A stretch of DNA of 64,000 nucleotides, taken from Tetrahymena thermophila SB210. Taxonomy: Eukaryota > Ciliophora > Oligohymenophorea > Hymenostomatida > Tetrahymenidae. A model generated the notes under the pieces. That model was not told where the DNA came from. It saw nothing but the letters and a program-made list of their open reading frames with translations, and searched no databases. Positions within the stretch are counted from its first letter, which is position 1. Each line of letters starts with the position of its first letter. Shown here piece after piece: positions 36,853 to 49,776 of the stretch. A program made the position numbers and the translations under genes. Location of the stretch: positions 248,001 through 312,000 of the forward strand of contig NW_002476570.1 of NCBI RefSeq assembly GCF_000189635.1, written 5' to 3'.

Positions 36853-39800
36853 ATGAAGACTACTATTTCAATGATATTTTTAACAATATAATTAATATAA
36901 ATCAATTATGTAATTGCTGATCTGTATACTTTCGCTGATTTCTACGTTGTAAATACTTTAGAAATTGTTAATTATAATAACACCTATCTTAATAGCAGTC
37001 CAAATCGAAATAGTAATACAATTAATGTTCCTCTTCCATCATAATTTAATAATCCTTAAGTATTTTTCTGTATTCATTAAGCGGATATAGATACAAGACC
37101 AACTTGGGTTGCTTTTTAAGCATCTAGCAAAGTAGATTTAGCTAATAAACAAGTAACATTTACTGCTTAGTAATTTTATGACTCTGCAATAAATAATTTA
37201 AGGTTAACATATTTGATAATTGAGCATTAGAGTGTATTTGTTACATAGGAAAGCTATTAAATATCTTCTAATAATAGCTAATTACAAGTATCTATATCTA
37301 AATCATATAAAAAATCATCTTCTACTCCACCTTAGATTTATATTTATCTTACAGGATATTAAAGTTAATTGTAAGGTTCTATCAATAAAATTTATTTAAA
37401 TGTTACTCAATAAGCATCTGGCTTCACTATCATAATCACAAGATCTGACAGTAATATTTAATAAGTTTTTTACAATTACATAGAAATTTATAATGATGGT
37501 TCAATTTAATTTCCTCCCTTTGGTTCTGGATAAAATATTGCTCCTTATTATGGATTAAATGGAGCATAAGATTTATCAAATTAGGATAGTACTTCTACTG
37601 AGCTTAATACTATAATTAATTATCCTAATGGCTAAGATCGCTTTTCTAGTTATATTACCGTACCAACAAGTATATCTCTTGCAAGCGGGTAATCTCTTAA
37701 TTATACATAAGTAGGAATTATAATTGGTTTTATTGGCCTTGAGTTTGACATTTCAGATAGAAATTAAGGGATAAGGATGATAGTTTAAGATTTTACCCTG
37801 GCTAGTAACTCATTAAATTTTAGGTATCGTACTTGGAATATTGCAAGGCTAAGAGGAGTTGTGTCTTAATATTTGTACATTGATATGATTTAGTGCAGTT
37901 AATATTCATCAGTTCCAATTAATAACTCTTCAAATTTTAAATGCATTGCTTCTTGTAATCCTACAGGATAATATTAAAATACTGACTCATCTAGAGGTAT
38001 TTCAATATGTTCTAGTTGCGATTAATCATGTTTAACTTGTACTGGAGCAAATAGCAATTAATGTTCTTAATGCACACCAGGAAAATATTTAGATACTGCC
38101 ACTTCTACTTGCTAGCCTTGTAGTAGCACTTGCTCTCAATGTAATAACTCAAGCACTTGTACTTAGTGCTCTCCTAGTTTTCCATATTTTTATAATTCTT
38201 AATGCTCGGCAAATTAACCTCCTAATACCTATTGCGATAATGTAACTCTTGTTTGTAAGGCATGTCCATCTTAATGCAACGGTTGTACAATTGACATGAA
38301 ATGCATTTAATGTAGAAGTTAAACTGATTACTTTCTAAATGGATAATGCACCCCAACAATCCCACCAAACAGCTATTGCAACTAGTACAAATGCATATAA
38401 TGCCCTGTCTAATGCAATTAATGTAATTAGAATATGTAATGCATTAATTGTGCTGACCCAAGTTATTATTTCTATTAAGGATAGTGCACCTAATAATAAC
38501 CACCTTAAACATTCTGTTAAAGAAATGATCAACTTAACATTAATTTATTCTGTTAAATTTGCCACCCTGCTTGCAAATCATGTACAGGGCCTTTATAGTC
38601 TTAATGTAGCTAATGTAGCGATGGATATATTTTGGATGGTAATTCTACCTGTATATGCTCAGGATAAGGTTAAGCTTTCAACCCATAAACTTAAGCTTGC
38701 AGTTAATGCAATATTTCAGGATGTGCTTCTTGCAAATACGATATTAATAAATGTGATAAGTGCTAATAAAGTCTTATATTAGATTAGACAACATCAGAAT
38801 GTTATTGTCAAAATTAAAATATGTACTTCGATAAAAATCAATAAATTTGTTAGAAAAATACAATTTAACACTGCATTTAATCAGCAAGATATTCAAATCT
38901 GTGCATTCAATGCGATGCAGGATATCTCAATGTAAGTTAATAGCTTTGCTCTTATTGTGGCAAAGGTTTATACACAAACTAAAATAATTAATGCGTGAAT
39001 AAATGCCAAAGTGATTGTTTTGTATGCACAAGCAACTCAAATTGCCTACTAACTAAAGATTAAACAGAAAATAACAACAATAATCTAGAGATAGACTACA
39101 CCAGCTTTAAGTGCCATTTTTCATGCAGCATATGTAATGGAAATACTGAAATTAATTGTCTTAAATGTAGCTCTCAAACAAGAACTTATTCTTTAACAAA
39201 TTCTTCATGTGCTTGCAAAAGTGGTTACTTCGAAACAGGAGTAGCAGACTGCTTAAAATATTCAGATTTAGACTTGTCTTTTTTGTCAATAGAAAATTCG
39301 TTTTTTATAGTTTTTTTGATTCTTTAAATGCCGTTCATTATTTTTAATAAAAACTTACTAATTATTTAGAATTTTTCAGCTGTTTAAATGGTAGCCCTTT
39401 TAAGCTTTGACTCTTAACTATAAACAGATCTAAATTTTGTTAAGTTGCTTAAGCTATTCTAAAAACTTTCTTTCATAAACTTGCTTAACTTCAACTTTAT
39501 TCAGAATGAAAACTATGAAACACAATTTGAGCTAAATGCCTTGGTTTTACTTACTGCGTTTCAACTAATATCATTATTACTATTTATTTTAAGTTATATA
39601 ACTAAAATTATAAAATTTAAATATATTACTTAACAAATATTATAAGCAACACACAACTTAACTTCAACAATTTCATTAGCTATTATTTCAAATCTTTTTA
39701 CTAATTTAAATTAATTATAACAAAGCTAATAGATTATCTTAATAATATCTACATCTATGTAACTAATCTTTACTCTTAATAAAATCAAATATCTACTAGA

Positions 39801-40568
39801 AAAATCTAACCTACTAACAAAAAATGACCCATCAACTCTTAATGATTTAGAATCTTGTCTGAATAAATCTAATAGCTTAAATTTATAGGATAACAACTAA
39901 AGCATATTATAAGCAAATAACGATAACTAAACTAGCGACTGTAATATTAAAAGCAATATCTATAAGATTTTACTTATTTTTGAGATTAAAAGAATAACCA
40001 TATCAATTCTATTAGCTTTCCTTCAAAGATCTTAAATTTCTTTATTTACAAGTGGAGGGATAGAGCTTTTATTTCTGATCTTAATTTTAGTCAGTTAGCC
40101 ATTTATAACAAGACTATAAAACATAACTTGTGCCATTATTTAATTATCAGTTTTTTCATGCTTTTTAATTCAAAGTTTTTAAAGGAATAATATAATAATT
40201 AATGTAAATGTGGCCTACTTCAGCTAAACGACTAGCTTGTATTTGGTTTAATCTTTCCTTTTAATAGTATTTTTCTTTCAAATCATAATATCGATTTAAT
40301 GCTTTTTAAATATAATCCTTGTAATATATAAAAAATATAAATCATTACCAAATAATAAAAATAAAATGCCAAACTTAATCAATTAAAAGATCCCCTAGCT
40401 GATTAGTAAAGGTAATTTATTTTTATTTACTCATTTTTTTACTAAAATTTATTAAATTAAAAACTAGATATGATAAACTCAATTTTAAGTAACAACTAAA
40501 ACTCAAGAAATCCATATTTGGTAAGAAGATAATATGCTTTTTCAAGTAAAAGAATGAGTTATAATTGA
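36853..40568 (+). CDS. Cysteine-rich multi-pass surface protein (1219 aa), donor of array fragments
   Basis: Exon 1 is 36853-40411, the intron 40412-40467 (56 bp, phase 1) and exon 2 40468-40568. A signal peptide (about 1-23) leads two beta-type domains. The first has PQVFFCIHQADID, the second IGFIGLEFDIS...LNFRYRTWN. Cysteine modules span about 363-800 (CLTCTGANSNQCSQC, YCDNVTLVCKAC). About eight hydrophobic segments follow, from about 806 to 1163. The tail after the intron is DMINSILSNNQNSRNPYLVR continuing RQYAFSSKRMSYN. Exon 2 is accepted because the same sequence is conserved, with its intron, in the copied fragments at 48.05 and 62.48 kb, and because its LVRRQ motif matches the 30673 gene. 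The 3' end of this gene is reused at the head of each downstream unit. Confidence 0.87.
40412..40467 (+). other. Intron (56 bp) near the 3' end of the 36853 gene
   Basis: GTAATTTATTTTTATTTACT at the left and AAAAACTAG at the right. Skipping it changes the stop from an immediate TGA (40471) to a conserved 34-residue tail. The intron is also present in the fragment copies. Confidence 0.75.
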
Positions 40569-41420
40569 TATATTTGCATTTAAATTATGTTAAATTTCAT
40601 TTATGTTTTAATTTAATTTATATTTACAAAAAAATAAAATACTAACCAACTACTTTCATCTTTTAAAATAAGATTTTATAGTTTATTTTTTAAATTAAAA
40701 ATTAAATTTTTAATATAAGTTTTTGTCTTTTAAAAGTCAATTACTTTTTTTATTATACCAATTTGACTGATTGATTTTTTAATTTCTAAAAATATGAATT
40801 TATATTTTTATCATTTTAAAATTATAAAGTTAGTGTTTAATAATTTAATAGTTAAATATAAAAATCCTTTATTTTAATAATTTTGATCTTTTATTAATTT
40901 TGTATTTTTAATGGATAGTTAAAAATTTAAATCAATCTTAATAAATACATCTTAAAACTTCAAAAATAAATTGTTAGTTTAAAATATCTTCGAAAGTATT
41001 TTAAAATAAAAAAAGAAATTTTAAAATAATTAATTTCTGAAATTTTAATGTTAAATATTTCAAATTTAATTTAAAAATTTTATAATAGATAATAATAAAA
41101 ATATTATCCTAATTAATTTTTTTAAAGAATTTAATGCAAATAGAATATTTTATCATTATTTATTATTTTTTGAGTCTTGATTTTCTAAAATAAGTCTATC
41201 CTTAGTTTTTAAATTATAAAATACATATTTTATTTAATTATATTATTTTTATTAACTTAAGTATTAATGATTGATTTCTGTGTATGTAACAACAATGTCA
41301 ATTAAATTAAATAATTAGATATAAATAGAAAACAATACTTTGATTTAATAATTTACTCTTTCATTTAATTATCAAATCTAGACTTTATTAATATTTTTTT
41401 TATACTAACTCGTTCTATAA
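40569..41420. other. Intergenic spacer, repeated in later units
   Basis: Highly AT-rich, with no coding signal. The sequence recurs with modest divergence at about 48463-49250, 55300-56010 and 62670-63430, so it belongs to the tandem unit. Confidence 0.65.
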
Positions 41421-41460
41421 ATTATTTAATTAAAGGGAATATAAATATTAGGTAAGTAAG
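41421..41460 (+). promoter_or_regulatory. Conserved G-run box about 0.5 kb upstream of gene A
   Basis: TTAATTAAAGGG followed by AAATATTAGGTAAGTAAG. The same block lies about 480-530 bp before the ATG in the other units (49247-49290, 56014-56060, 63431-63470), and the G-run is longer in those. A related AAGGGG(G)AAAAAAATATC box precedes the two genes at 3.6 and 9.6 kb. It could be a promoter-linked element or simply shared ancestry. Confidence 0.35.
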
Positions 41461-41948
41461 TCACATATTAAGCTTACAATAAATTTAAAAATTCTATGGT
41501 CCAACTTCAATTTACATTATTTAAGATTATGTATGTTATGATCTTAGATTTAATTAGATTATTTTATAATTTTATGAGGCAAAAAGATTAGTAATATTAA
41601 ATTATTTTTTATTACAAATACCTCTCTAAAAATTTAAAATTAGGTTAAGCGACTTTATTTTGTTATCCTAAAATGAATTTATATTTAGTTCCAATGAAAA
41701 GTTTTTTAATTTGAGGAAATATATTTATTATTTTATTGAAATAAAATAACCATTTGAGTTGAAATAGAATCATAAATACTTTTAAAAAACTAAATTTGTT
41801 ACAATTAATTCAATGATATAAATCCACTTTTGATAATCAATTATATTGAAATTCTATTTATTTTCTAGAAAAAATTAGATTTCTAATTTATAAAATAATA
41901 AAAAATAAAAAACAATTCAGAAAGAAATTTATTTAGTTTTGCATTAAA

Positions 41949-44900
41949 ATGAAGCAAATTTTAATCTTCTCCATAATTTTAAATTTGCTATTATAATAGA
42001 CATTCACTTAAATATATATATAATCTAGTGCTTCTTAGTCTGGTTAAATGCAATTCGCTCAATACTATTCTAATACTTACTGTGAATAAACTGACTAAAC
42101 TGCTTTTATATCCAATGACTTTTCTTAATAGTTTAATAGTGTTCCTTAAATATTTGTTGGAATTCTCTTCATTGATTTAGATACAACTACTTTAAGAAAA
42201 GCCTTCAATTTCACAGTAAAAAGTGTTAATTAAAATCAAATATCAATTCAATTAAATAAATATGGAGGAACATGCATATTTGGAATCCAATTATCATACT
42301 TTGCAACAGTAGATCAAGATGTTTAAATATAAAATTATATTCTTACGTTTAATTAGCTGTCTGATATTTAAACATAAAACAATAAGTAATATTAATTTAC
42401 AATTCCTTAGAAATTAAACTACTAAAGAGGAGTTTAATGTGCAATAACAGGATTTGACTCAATTTACTAAACTCCACCAAGCATCGATGCTACTTATTCA
42501 CATCGAAACTTATCTACTACAACATAAGTTGATTCATCAAACAACTTTTACTAAATTTAAATACAAGCTCCAGATTTATCAGTAAATCTTAAAATAATTT
42601 ATATAAATTGCATAGAATATTATATTGGGTAAGCAGGAGATTACTCAATGATTCATAACATTTAATAAGTGTAAACAACATAATAAATCACATCAAATTA
42701 TAATTTTTAAATAAATCTTGATTCGTCTTTTTCAGGAAATACTATAGCATCATATTTAGGACTCTAATAATTTGACTTGTCTTAACATGAATCTTTAAGA
42801 TTAGAATATTAAAGCTTTAATTTTTAAAGTAACTAATTCTCATTTTAAGTTACTACTTGGGATGGGAGTATTTTATATTCTTCAACAGCTATATTCTTTC
42901 AACATTAAATGATAGACTGCAAATCTAGCTCTAATTAAATCAATTCAAACTATTTAAAATAATGTGTTTCAAAGTGTTAAGATGGTTAATATGAATCTAA
43001 CTTTTAAACAACTAAAGTGTGTTCTCCTTGCAACCCAATTTGTAAAACTTGCTCAAGTTTAAACGTATGTACTTCTTGCTAATCAAATTAATTTGTTGAT
43101 CCCTCTACTTAGTCCTGTAGCAACTGCGATCCGAGCTGCCTAACTTGTTAAAATTCTTCTACATAATGCTTAAGTTGTCCTTAAGGTTAGTTTCTTTACA
43201 ATTAAAATTGTTATTCAATTCAACCATAAGGCACTTATTGCGATCAAAATAAAATATGCTAAGATTGTTAAAGATCTTACTAATGCAATTTATGTGATAA
43301 TACATTATAAATTTGCATTAGTTGTATTGATTAAAATTTATATTTTTTAAATGGAGTTTGTTCTAATTAATAGCCACCAAACACATACTGCAATTTATAA
43401 AAGATATGCCAAAAATGTCCAGACTCATGTAATGGATGCGATTTAAATTTAAATTGTACATAGTGTGCAAATCTATAAAATTACTTTTATTTTGGAAAGT
43501 GTCTTTAGTAATAACCACAAAATACCTATTGTAGTGTTAATTTTGGTTTTTAAAAATTTTGCTAAAACTGTCATCCTGCTTGTAGTTAATGTTTTGGAAA
43601 ATAATTAGATCAGTGTTCGGCTTGCTAGTAGGGATATTAATTAGTTGGTTCTTCTTGTCTTTGTTAACAAGGATATGGTTATAGTACTATTTCTTAATAA
43701 TGTGAAGCTTGCTAAATTAGTGGATGTATTCAATGTAATAAGAGTTTAAATTAATGCGATATGTGTTAAGTGTAATTTTAATTAGACTAAACAACAGGTA
43801 AATGCTACTGTTCAAGCCCTTAATAATATTATTCAACTGAATTATAGTCATGCTTTTAAAATAATATTCATTTCTGTAAAGTCTCATCCAAATTTTAAAA
43901 TACTTGTGAATAATGTCAAGATGGATATTACAATTTTAATAAATTGCTTTGTAGTTATTGTGGAAAATCGAAATATACAGACTCCTAAAATTAATGTAAT
44001 AAGGACTGCTAACCTTAGTGTATAATATGCTCAAATAAATCAACATGCCTTCTCTATTAAAATGAAATAGATTCTAATACTAATGGAGATTTGTCAAATA
44101 AATCAAATTAAAATATTTGCCATTATAGTTGTGGTTTGTGCAACGGAAGTGGATAATCTAATTGCCTAACTTGTAGCTCATAAACAAGAGTTTATGATAT
44201 ATAGTAGTAAACATGTAATTGTAAAAGTGGTAGATTTGATAAAGGGGATGCTGAATGTTAGGCAGGTTTTGACTTTTAATAAAACTATCTTTGGATATTA
44301 TAAACTACCTTTGTAACGTTTTTAGTCACCTAATCTTCCTTAGTGTTTTCCAGTTAATTTAGGAAAGCAAATTTGAATTTTTATTTAATGCAATAATTAG
44401 TTTTTATAAGTTATGATAATACATTAAGTAAGTCACTAAACTATGCCTAAACGATGAAATAATTTTAATATTTAAGTTTGGTTACTTTTATACCTACATC
44501 ATTAGTTAATGAAAGCAATTCATAAATCACTAAAGAATGCAACTAAATATTAATTTTATTAATATTTTAGGTTGCTGCTCTTTCAGCTTTTTTTATCTAA
44601 TATTTTTTGAAATATGAAAAACTAAAGTACTTTGACAAAGAAATACTGTTTAGCTGTAATAGATTAACATCCACCATGAATATAGCATTAATACTTTAGC
44701 TATTAATAAAACAAATTAAAGATATTTATAAATCAACACTTTTTTTGCTCATAATAGCATCATTAATTTAACTAGTTCTATAAATATTGGTTTTTAGAAA
44801 GATCTATTTGGATTATAAAGGCAATTTTTTAATTACGTCACAATAAGTAAATACATTGAAATTATCTTTGATATTTTAATATCCATATATATCATTTTAA

Positions 44901-45465
44901 ACTAGAGAGTAATATCTTATTTTAAATGCTATCTTAGAAGTAAAAAGAATGATAAATGGTTTAGTGTTTGCATTATTCAGTTAAAATGGATATGAATATT
45001 AAATACTCAGTGGTATTTCTCTATTCATAATAATTATAATCATATACTTAAAACCTTTTTATAGCTTATTAGCCAATCTAGAAGCCATAATTATAGAATT
45101 TCTAATCTCTTCTTGCTTTATTCTTCATTAATTTTACAGTAAAAATATTCATTAAAATAATGGTACTCTTTACCTTCTTATTATAATGATTACAATAATC
45201 TTTATCTAATTATTTGCTACTATTTAAAGCACAATTTAAGTTATCTTTTATATTTATTAAAAAATAAAATATCATAAATCTAAGCCATCTAGCTCAAATA
45301 CAATCGAGCTCCTTCCTCAATATATTTAAAAAGGTAAAATAATTGTATTTTTAAATTTAAGACTAAATAATTTTTTTTTTAGATAAAATAGATAATATTC
45401 TTGCTTATAAAATGTTTAATTACAAAGTATTTAGAATAAAAAATAATAACAGAGATTAAATATGA
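41949..45465 (+). CDS. Array gene A: cysteine-rich multi-pass surface protein (1155 aa)
   Basis: Exon 1 is 41949-45333, the intron 45334-45382 (49 bp, phase 1) and exon 2 45383-45465. The signal peptide is MKQILIFSIILNLLLQQTFT. The first beta-type domain has PQIFVGILFIDLDTTTLRKA and a SIQLNKYGG strand. The second has YLGLQQFDLS...FSFQVTTWDGS and ends at Cys. Cysteine modules occupy about 331-773 (YCDQNKICQDCQ and similar). About 780-1101 contain several hydrophobic segments. The exon-2 tail starts DKIDNILAYKMF. Exon 1 is 3385 bp, exactly as in genes B and C. The module region is nearly identical between paralogues, while the segment just after the signal peptide varies. Confidence 0.88.
45334..45382 (+). 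other. Intron (49 bp) of gene A
   Basis: GTAAAATAATTG at the left and a T-rich tract ending TTTTAG at the right, with matching introns in gene B (51 bp) and gene C (47 bp). Size and sequence vary between copies while both flanking exons are conserved, which is what a real intron shows. Confidence 0.8.
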
Positions 45466-45701
45466 TACATACAATTCATAAAATGAATTTCAAGACCTAT
45501 ATAAAATATATTAATTGTGTTTATAATTTATTTATTGCAAATACTACTTTTATTTGTTTCTTACTACTATTTAAATTAGCAGTCAATTGTGAAAAATTAT
45601 TAAAATTCTCAAAAGTAATAAATATGTATTTAAGCATGAAAAATAAAATAGTTACAGTGAATTATATCTAAATATTATAAAAATTTAGTTGCCAATTATG
45701 A
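45462..45701 (+). other. Small open frame overlapping the stop of gene A
   Basis: The ATG shares bases with the TGA of gene A (ATGA). The 79-codon ciliate-code frame has one hydrophobic stretch (LFIANTTFICFLLLFKLAVN). It contains almost no TAA or TAG until near its end, which is unusual for this DNA. Copies follow genes B (from 53312) and C (60051). Differences between copies are mostly amino-acid-changing, which argues against strong purifying selection. It may simply be 3' UTR. Confidence 0.3.
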
Positions 45702-46310
45702 ATACTTTTTTAGATTTGATTTAAGATATTTTGAATTTCTTGTTACTGATAGTTAAAAATTTTCATGGTAAAAATAATGTTTGTCTTGATTAAGAACTCT
45801 TAATTTGTTTATTTATAACATAAGCTGAATCGACTCTAGAATCTATTTAAATAAATGAATATGAATAAAGTATTTTTTAAACAAACTAACTCAAATAATA
45901 AAACATCAAATTTTTACTAATTCTAACATGTCATAATCTGATTTCTTAAAATAAATTTAGTAAATTAAAAAAAATAACACAGGTAAATAAAATTGTTACA
46001 AATAAAAATCTTTTTGATTAAAATAATCTACTTACAATAATAATTTATATAATTTACAAATACTCCTTATTAGATTATTTTATGAAATAAAATTTTCATA
46101 AAATAATTGATCCTTACATTCTTTAATTACATATGCAATAAATAATAAAGCTACATCATTAGTTGATTTTATATTACTCTAATAATTTACTTCTTCTAAA
46201 ACTTTTCTAAAAAAAATTTTAAATAACTAGTTTTATTTTATTGTAACAAGTTAACTTTAACAATCAATATGTCACTTTTATTTCAACTTTTTGTATACAA
46301 ATTTAAAAGT
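45702..46310. other. Spacer after gene A
   Basis: AT-rich spacer matching about 53531-54410 and 60291-61140 of the other units. Near 46119 it lacks a segment of about 270 bp that both other units contain. No gene seen. Confidence 0.6.
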
Positions 46311-46319
46311 ATTAATTTT

Positions 46320-46800
46320 TTTAATTTAATCTGTTGTATATGCTATTTATCTTACTTTATAAGTGTTAATTTTAAGAAACATTTTTATTGAGTATTAGAA
46401 CTATTTTACTTCAAAAAGCAATAAACCAATACACAAGCCTTATTGATTCTGTTTGAATCTCCATATACTTCAATTAGTCGAACACAAAATATCTTTATAA
46501 TTGAAGTATTATTTGAAATAAAAAGAATAATTAGAATTCTATCTATATCATATATTATGTTGATTGAGATATCTTTATTATTTATTAAGCAAATAGTATA
46601 TTTAAAACAATTCTAAAGCAATCTAGTTAACTTAGAAACTGCTGTTATTGAGCTGGTAATCTCTTCATGATTAGTCTAATTTTTAATTTTATTTTTTTTA
46701 ATAGTCTATAAAGCTGTTAAATTCTAATTAATTAAAGATACTTTCACCACAAGTTAAATAGAACTTACTTCTTAAAATATCTAAAAAGGTAAATACAACT
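46320..46800 (+). pseudogene. C-terminal pseudogene fragment of the surface-protein family, copy in unit A
   Basis: Reading from about 46446 gives LFESPYTSISRTQNIFIIEV, then EIKRIIRILSISYIMLIEIS. This parallels the membrane region of gene A before its last intron (QYPYISFQTREQ...EVKRMINGLV). TGA (46666-46668, in ATCTCTTCATGA) replaces the codon that follows LISS in gene A. The fragment ends at ATCTAAAAAGGTAAAT, like the splice donor of the intact genes. The 5' part has frame breaks. The same TGA is present in the unit-B copy, so the fragment was dead before the unit was duplicated. Confidence 0.6.
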
Positions 46801-46959
46801 ACAATAGCATTAAATTTTTTTAATGGTAAAATAGATAATATATTTCAATCTAAAATATTTTTTTATAGATTTTACTACGAAGAAAAGATTAAACAATCAC
46901 ATTTATTTATTAAATCAGTAGTTTAAAGTACTTTATATGAGAAATCTCTTCCATAAATT

Positions 46960-47645
46960 TTTTCAATTTTTAGAAGCAGAGACATTTTTATTTTCTATTT
47001 TAATATTTTTGAGAAAGTAAAACAGCTCTATGTTAAATAAATTTTAAATCTTTAAATACCAATAAATGCCAGCATTTTTAAAAATGAAGTATTAAAAAGA
47101 TTTGAAAATTTGATTGAAAAAAGAAGTACCTATTATATATATTATCTATCAAACATTTATTTTATACTACCAATACTTTCTTAAATGTATTTTTTATAAT
47201 ATTTATTTATAAGGAGTATAATTGATAAAAAAAATTAATTATCTTCTCAAATTCACATTAGTTTTTTTAATGAATATTTCGATGTAATAGCTATATTTTT
47301 AATTCTTATTTTTCTACTTTAATAATTTTGAGAAAATAAATAAAATAAATATATGATTAAACAAAACTTTAAATGCCAGTATTTTTAATAATTATATCTC
47401 AAAAATAATTGAACATATAACTGAAAAAAGAAATACCCATTATATATATTATCTCTCAAACATCTATTTTATACTATAAATATTTTTAAAAATGTATTTT
47501 TTATAATATTTATTGATAAATAGTATTATTTATAATATAAATAGTGTTTTCTTCACAAATTCACATCAGTTTTTTAATAAATATTTCGATGTAATAGCTA
47601 TATTTTTAATTCTTATTTTTCTATATAAATATTTTGAGAAAATAA
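46960..47645 (+). repeat. Tandem array of about 300 bp repeats, unit A
   Basis: Just over two copies with a period near 306 bp. Markers are GATGTAATAGCTATATTTTT at 47281 and 47587, and the run AAATACCCATTATATATATT or its near match. A related array follows gene C at 61150-62060. Unit B lacks it. No coding function is evident. Confidence 0.65.
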
Positions 47646-47646
47646 A

Positions 47647-47782
47647 GTAAATACCTTAGTTTCTAATATATTAAGGACATATTCAGATAAAAACTTTTGA
47701 TCAAATTTAGTCCTTTTTCACAATTTATTGAAAAAAGTCCTTAATATATGGCGTCCTTAATATATGAGAAACCACGGTATAC
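47647..47782. mobile_element. MITE-like element with 28 bp terminal inverted repeats
   Basis: The left end ATACCTTAGTTTCTAATATA followed by TTAAGGAC is matched, inverted, by GTCCTTAATATATGAGAAAC followed by CACGGTAT at the right, with a few mismatches. An extra GTCCTTAATATATGG lies just inside the right end. The element is about 135 bp and has no frame, consistent with a non-autonomous DNA transposon. No clear target-site duplication was identified. Confidence 0.5.
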
Positions 47783-47858
47783 CTTTTTTCCATTCATTTT
47801 AACATGGAAATTTTATATTTTGTAATCTTTATATTGAACGAAGGAACTGAGTGAGAGA

Positions 47859-47900
47859 TATAAAGGATAATGGGAATGCGAACTTATTAGAATAAACTAA
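47859..47900 (+). repeat. Short dispersed repeat, copy 1 (inverted at 54968-55009)
   Basis: The 26 bp TATAAAGGATAATGGGAATG followed by CGAACT recur exactly, in opposite orientation, at 54984-55009. Weaker similarity extends over about 15 bp more. Both copies stand shortly before a copied 3' gene fragment. Confidence 0.6.
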
Positions 47901-48045
47901 TTTTGTTAAATTTTCATTTAATTTTGTAATTAGATTTATTTTCATATTTATTGAGAGAGAATTTACGTGTTTGTATTTACCACAATTTTTTATAATTGTG
48001 CAGATTCAAAAATGTTGGATTTTTTTTAATTTGAGAATAAAAAAA

Positions 48046-48462
48046 ATTTATGCTTTTTAATTCAAAGTATTTAGAGGAATAATATAATAATTAATGTAAA
48101 TGTGGCCTACTTCAGCTAAACGACGAGCTTGTATTTGATTTAATCTTTCCTTTTAATAATATTTTTCTTTCAAATCATAATATCGATATAATGCTTTTTA
48201 AATATAATCCTTGTAAAATATAAAAAATATAAATCATTACCAAATAATAAAAATAAAATGCCAAATTTATTCAATCAAAAGATCCCCTAGCAGATTAGTA
48301 AAGGTAATTTATTTTTAGTTACTCATTTTTTTACTAAAATATATTAAATTAAAAAAAATAGATATGATAAACTCAATTTTAAGTAACAATTAAAACTCAA
48401 GAAATCCATATTTGGTAAGAAGATAATATGCTTTTTAAATTAAAAGAATGAGTTATAATTGA
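48046..48462 (+). pseudogene. Copied 3' end of the 36853 gene, head of unit B
   Basis: This matches about 40155-40568: the last membrane segments, the intron (GTAATTTATT...TAG) and exon 2 through the final TGA at 48460. The frame remains open with the intron removed, but there is no upstream part of the gene. It shows that the tandem unit was created with a breakpoint inside the 3' end of the 36853 gene. Confidence 0.75.
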
Positions 48463-49776
48463 TATATTTGCATTTAAATTATGTTAAATTTCATTTATAT
48501 TTTAATTTATATTTACGAAATGAAAAAATATATAAAATAAGCATTTGTGTTTTAAAATTTAATTACTTAATTTATTATATCAATGGCTGATTTTTTAATT
48601 TCTAAAATATGAATTTATATTTTTATCATTTTCAAATTATAAATTTCGTGTTTAAAAATTTAATAGTTAAATTAATAAATGCAAAATTCGTTTATTTTAA
48701 TAATTTTTACTTTTTATTAATTTTGAAAAGATAAAAATTAAAATAAATCTTAATAATATCTCTTAAAGCTTCAATAATAAATTGTTAATTTAAAATATAT
48801 TCAAAAGTAATCTAAAATAAAAAAAGAAATTTTAAAATAATTAATTTCTATAAAAAATAATATTATACAGTAATTCAGATTTAGGTTAAAAATTTTATAA
48901 TAGATAAAAATAAAAATATTATCCTAATTATTTTTTCATAGAAATAAATTTATTTGCCAATAGAAAATTTTATCGTTATCATTATTGTATTAATTATTTT
49001 TAATTTCTTGATATTCTATAATAAATATATCCTTAGCTTATATAAATTATAAAATACCTATTTTATTTGATTATATTATATTTATTATCTTTAGTATTAA
49101 AAATTTATTTCTGTATATGTAACAATAATATAAATTAAATAAAATAATTAGAAATATATAAAAGAATACTCAGATCTAATAATTTACTGTTTCATTTAAT
49201 TATCAAATCTAGATTATATAATTTTTTTTCCATTAACTCATACTGTAAATTGTTTAATTAAAGGGGGAAAAATATTAGGTAAGTAAATCGCATTAGAAGC
49301 TTAATATAAATTAAACAATTCTATGGTCTAACTTCAAATTTCTTTTATTCAAGATTATGTAAGTTATAACCTAAGGATTTAATAAGATTATTTTTATACT
49401 TTTATGAGACAAAAAGATTAAAAATGTTAATTTTTTATTACAAATACCTCTCTAAAAATTTTAAATTAGGTTAAGAGACTTCATTTTACTATTTTAAAAT
49501 GAGTTTTTATTTTTTTCTAATGAAAAACTTATTAATTTGAGGAAATACATCTATGATTATATTTAAATAAAAATAATCATTTGAGTTGAAATAGAAAAAT
49601 AAATTTTTTTAAAAATAACTAAATTTGTTACAATTAATTCTATGATGTAATCGCACTTTTGATAGATCAATTATTTTGAAATTGGATTAATTTTCTTGAA
49701 AAATTTGATTTCTGATTTACAAAATAATAAAAAATAAAAAAACAGTTCAAGAAGAAATATATTTAGAATTGCTAAA
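48463..49776. other. Intergenic spacer upstream of gene B
   Basis: Matches the spacer upstream of genes A, C and D. It includes the G-run box at 49247-49290 (TTTAATTAAAGGGGGAAAAA). No coding content. Confidence 0.6.

Noticed and set aside
38335..38782. Overlapping + and - standard-code frames near 38.4 kb
   Set aside because: Both are shadows of the cysteine-module region of the 36853 gene.
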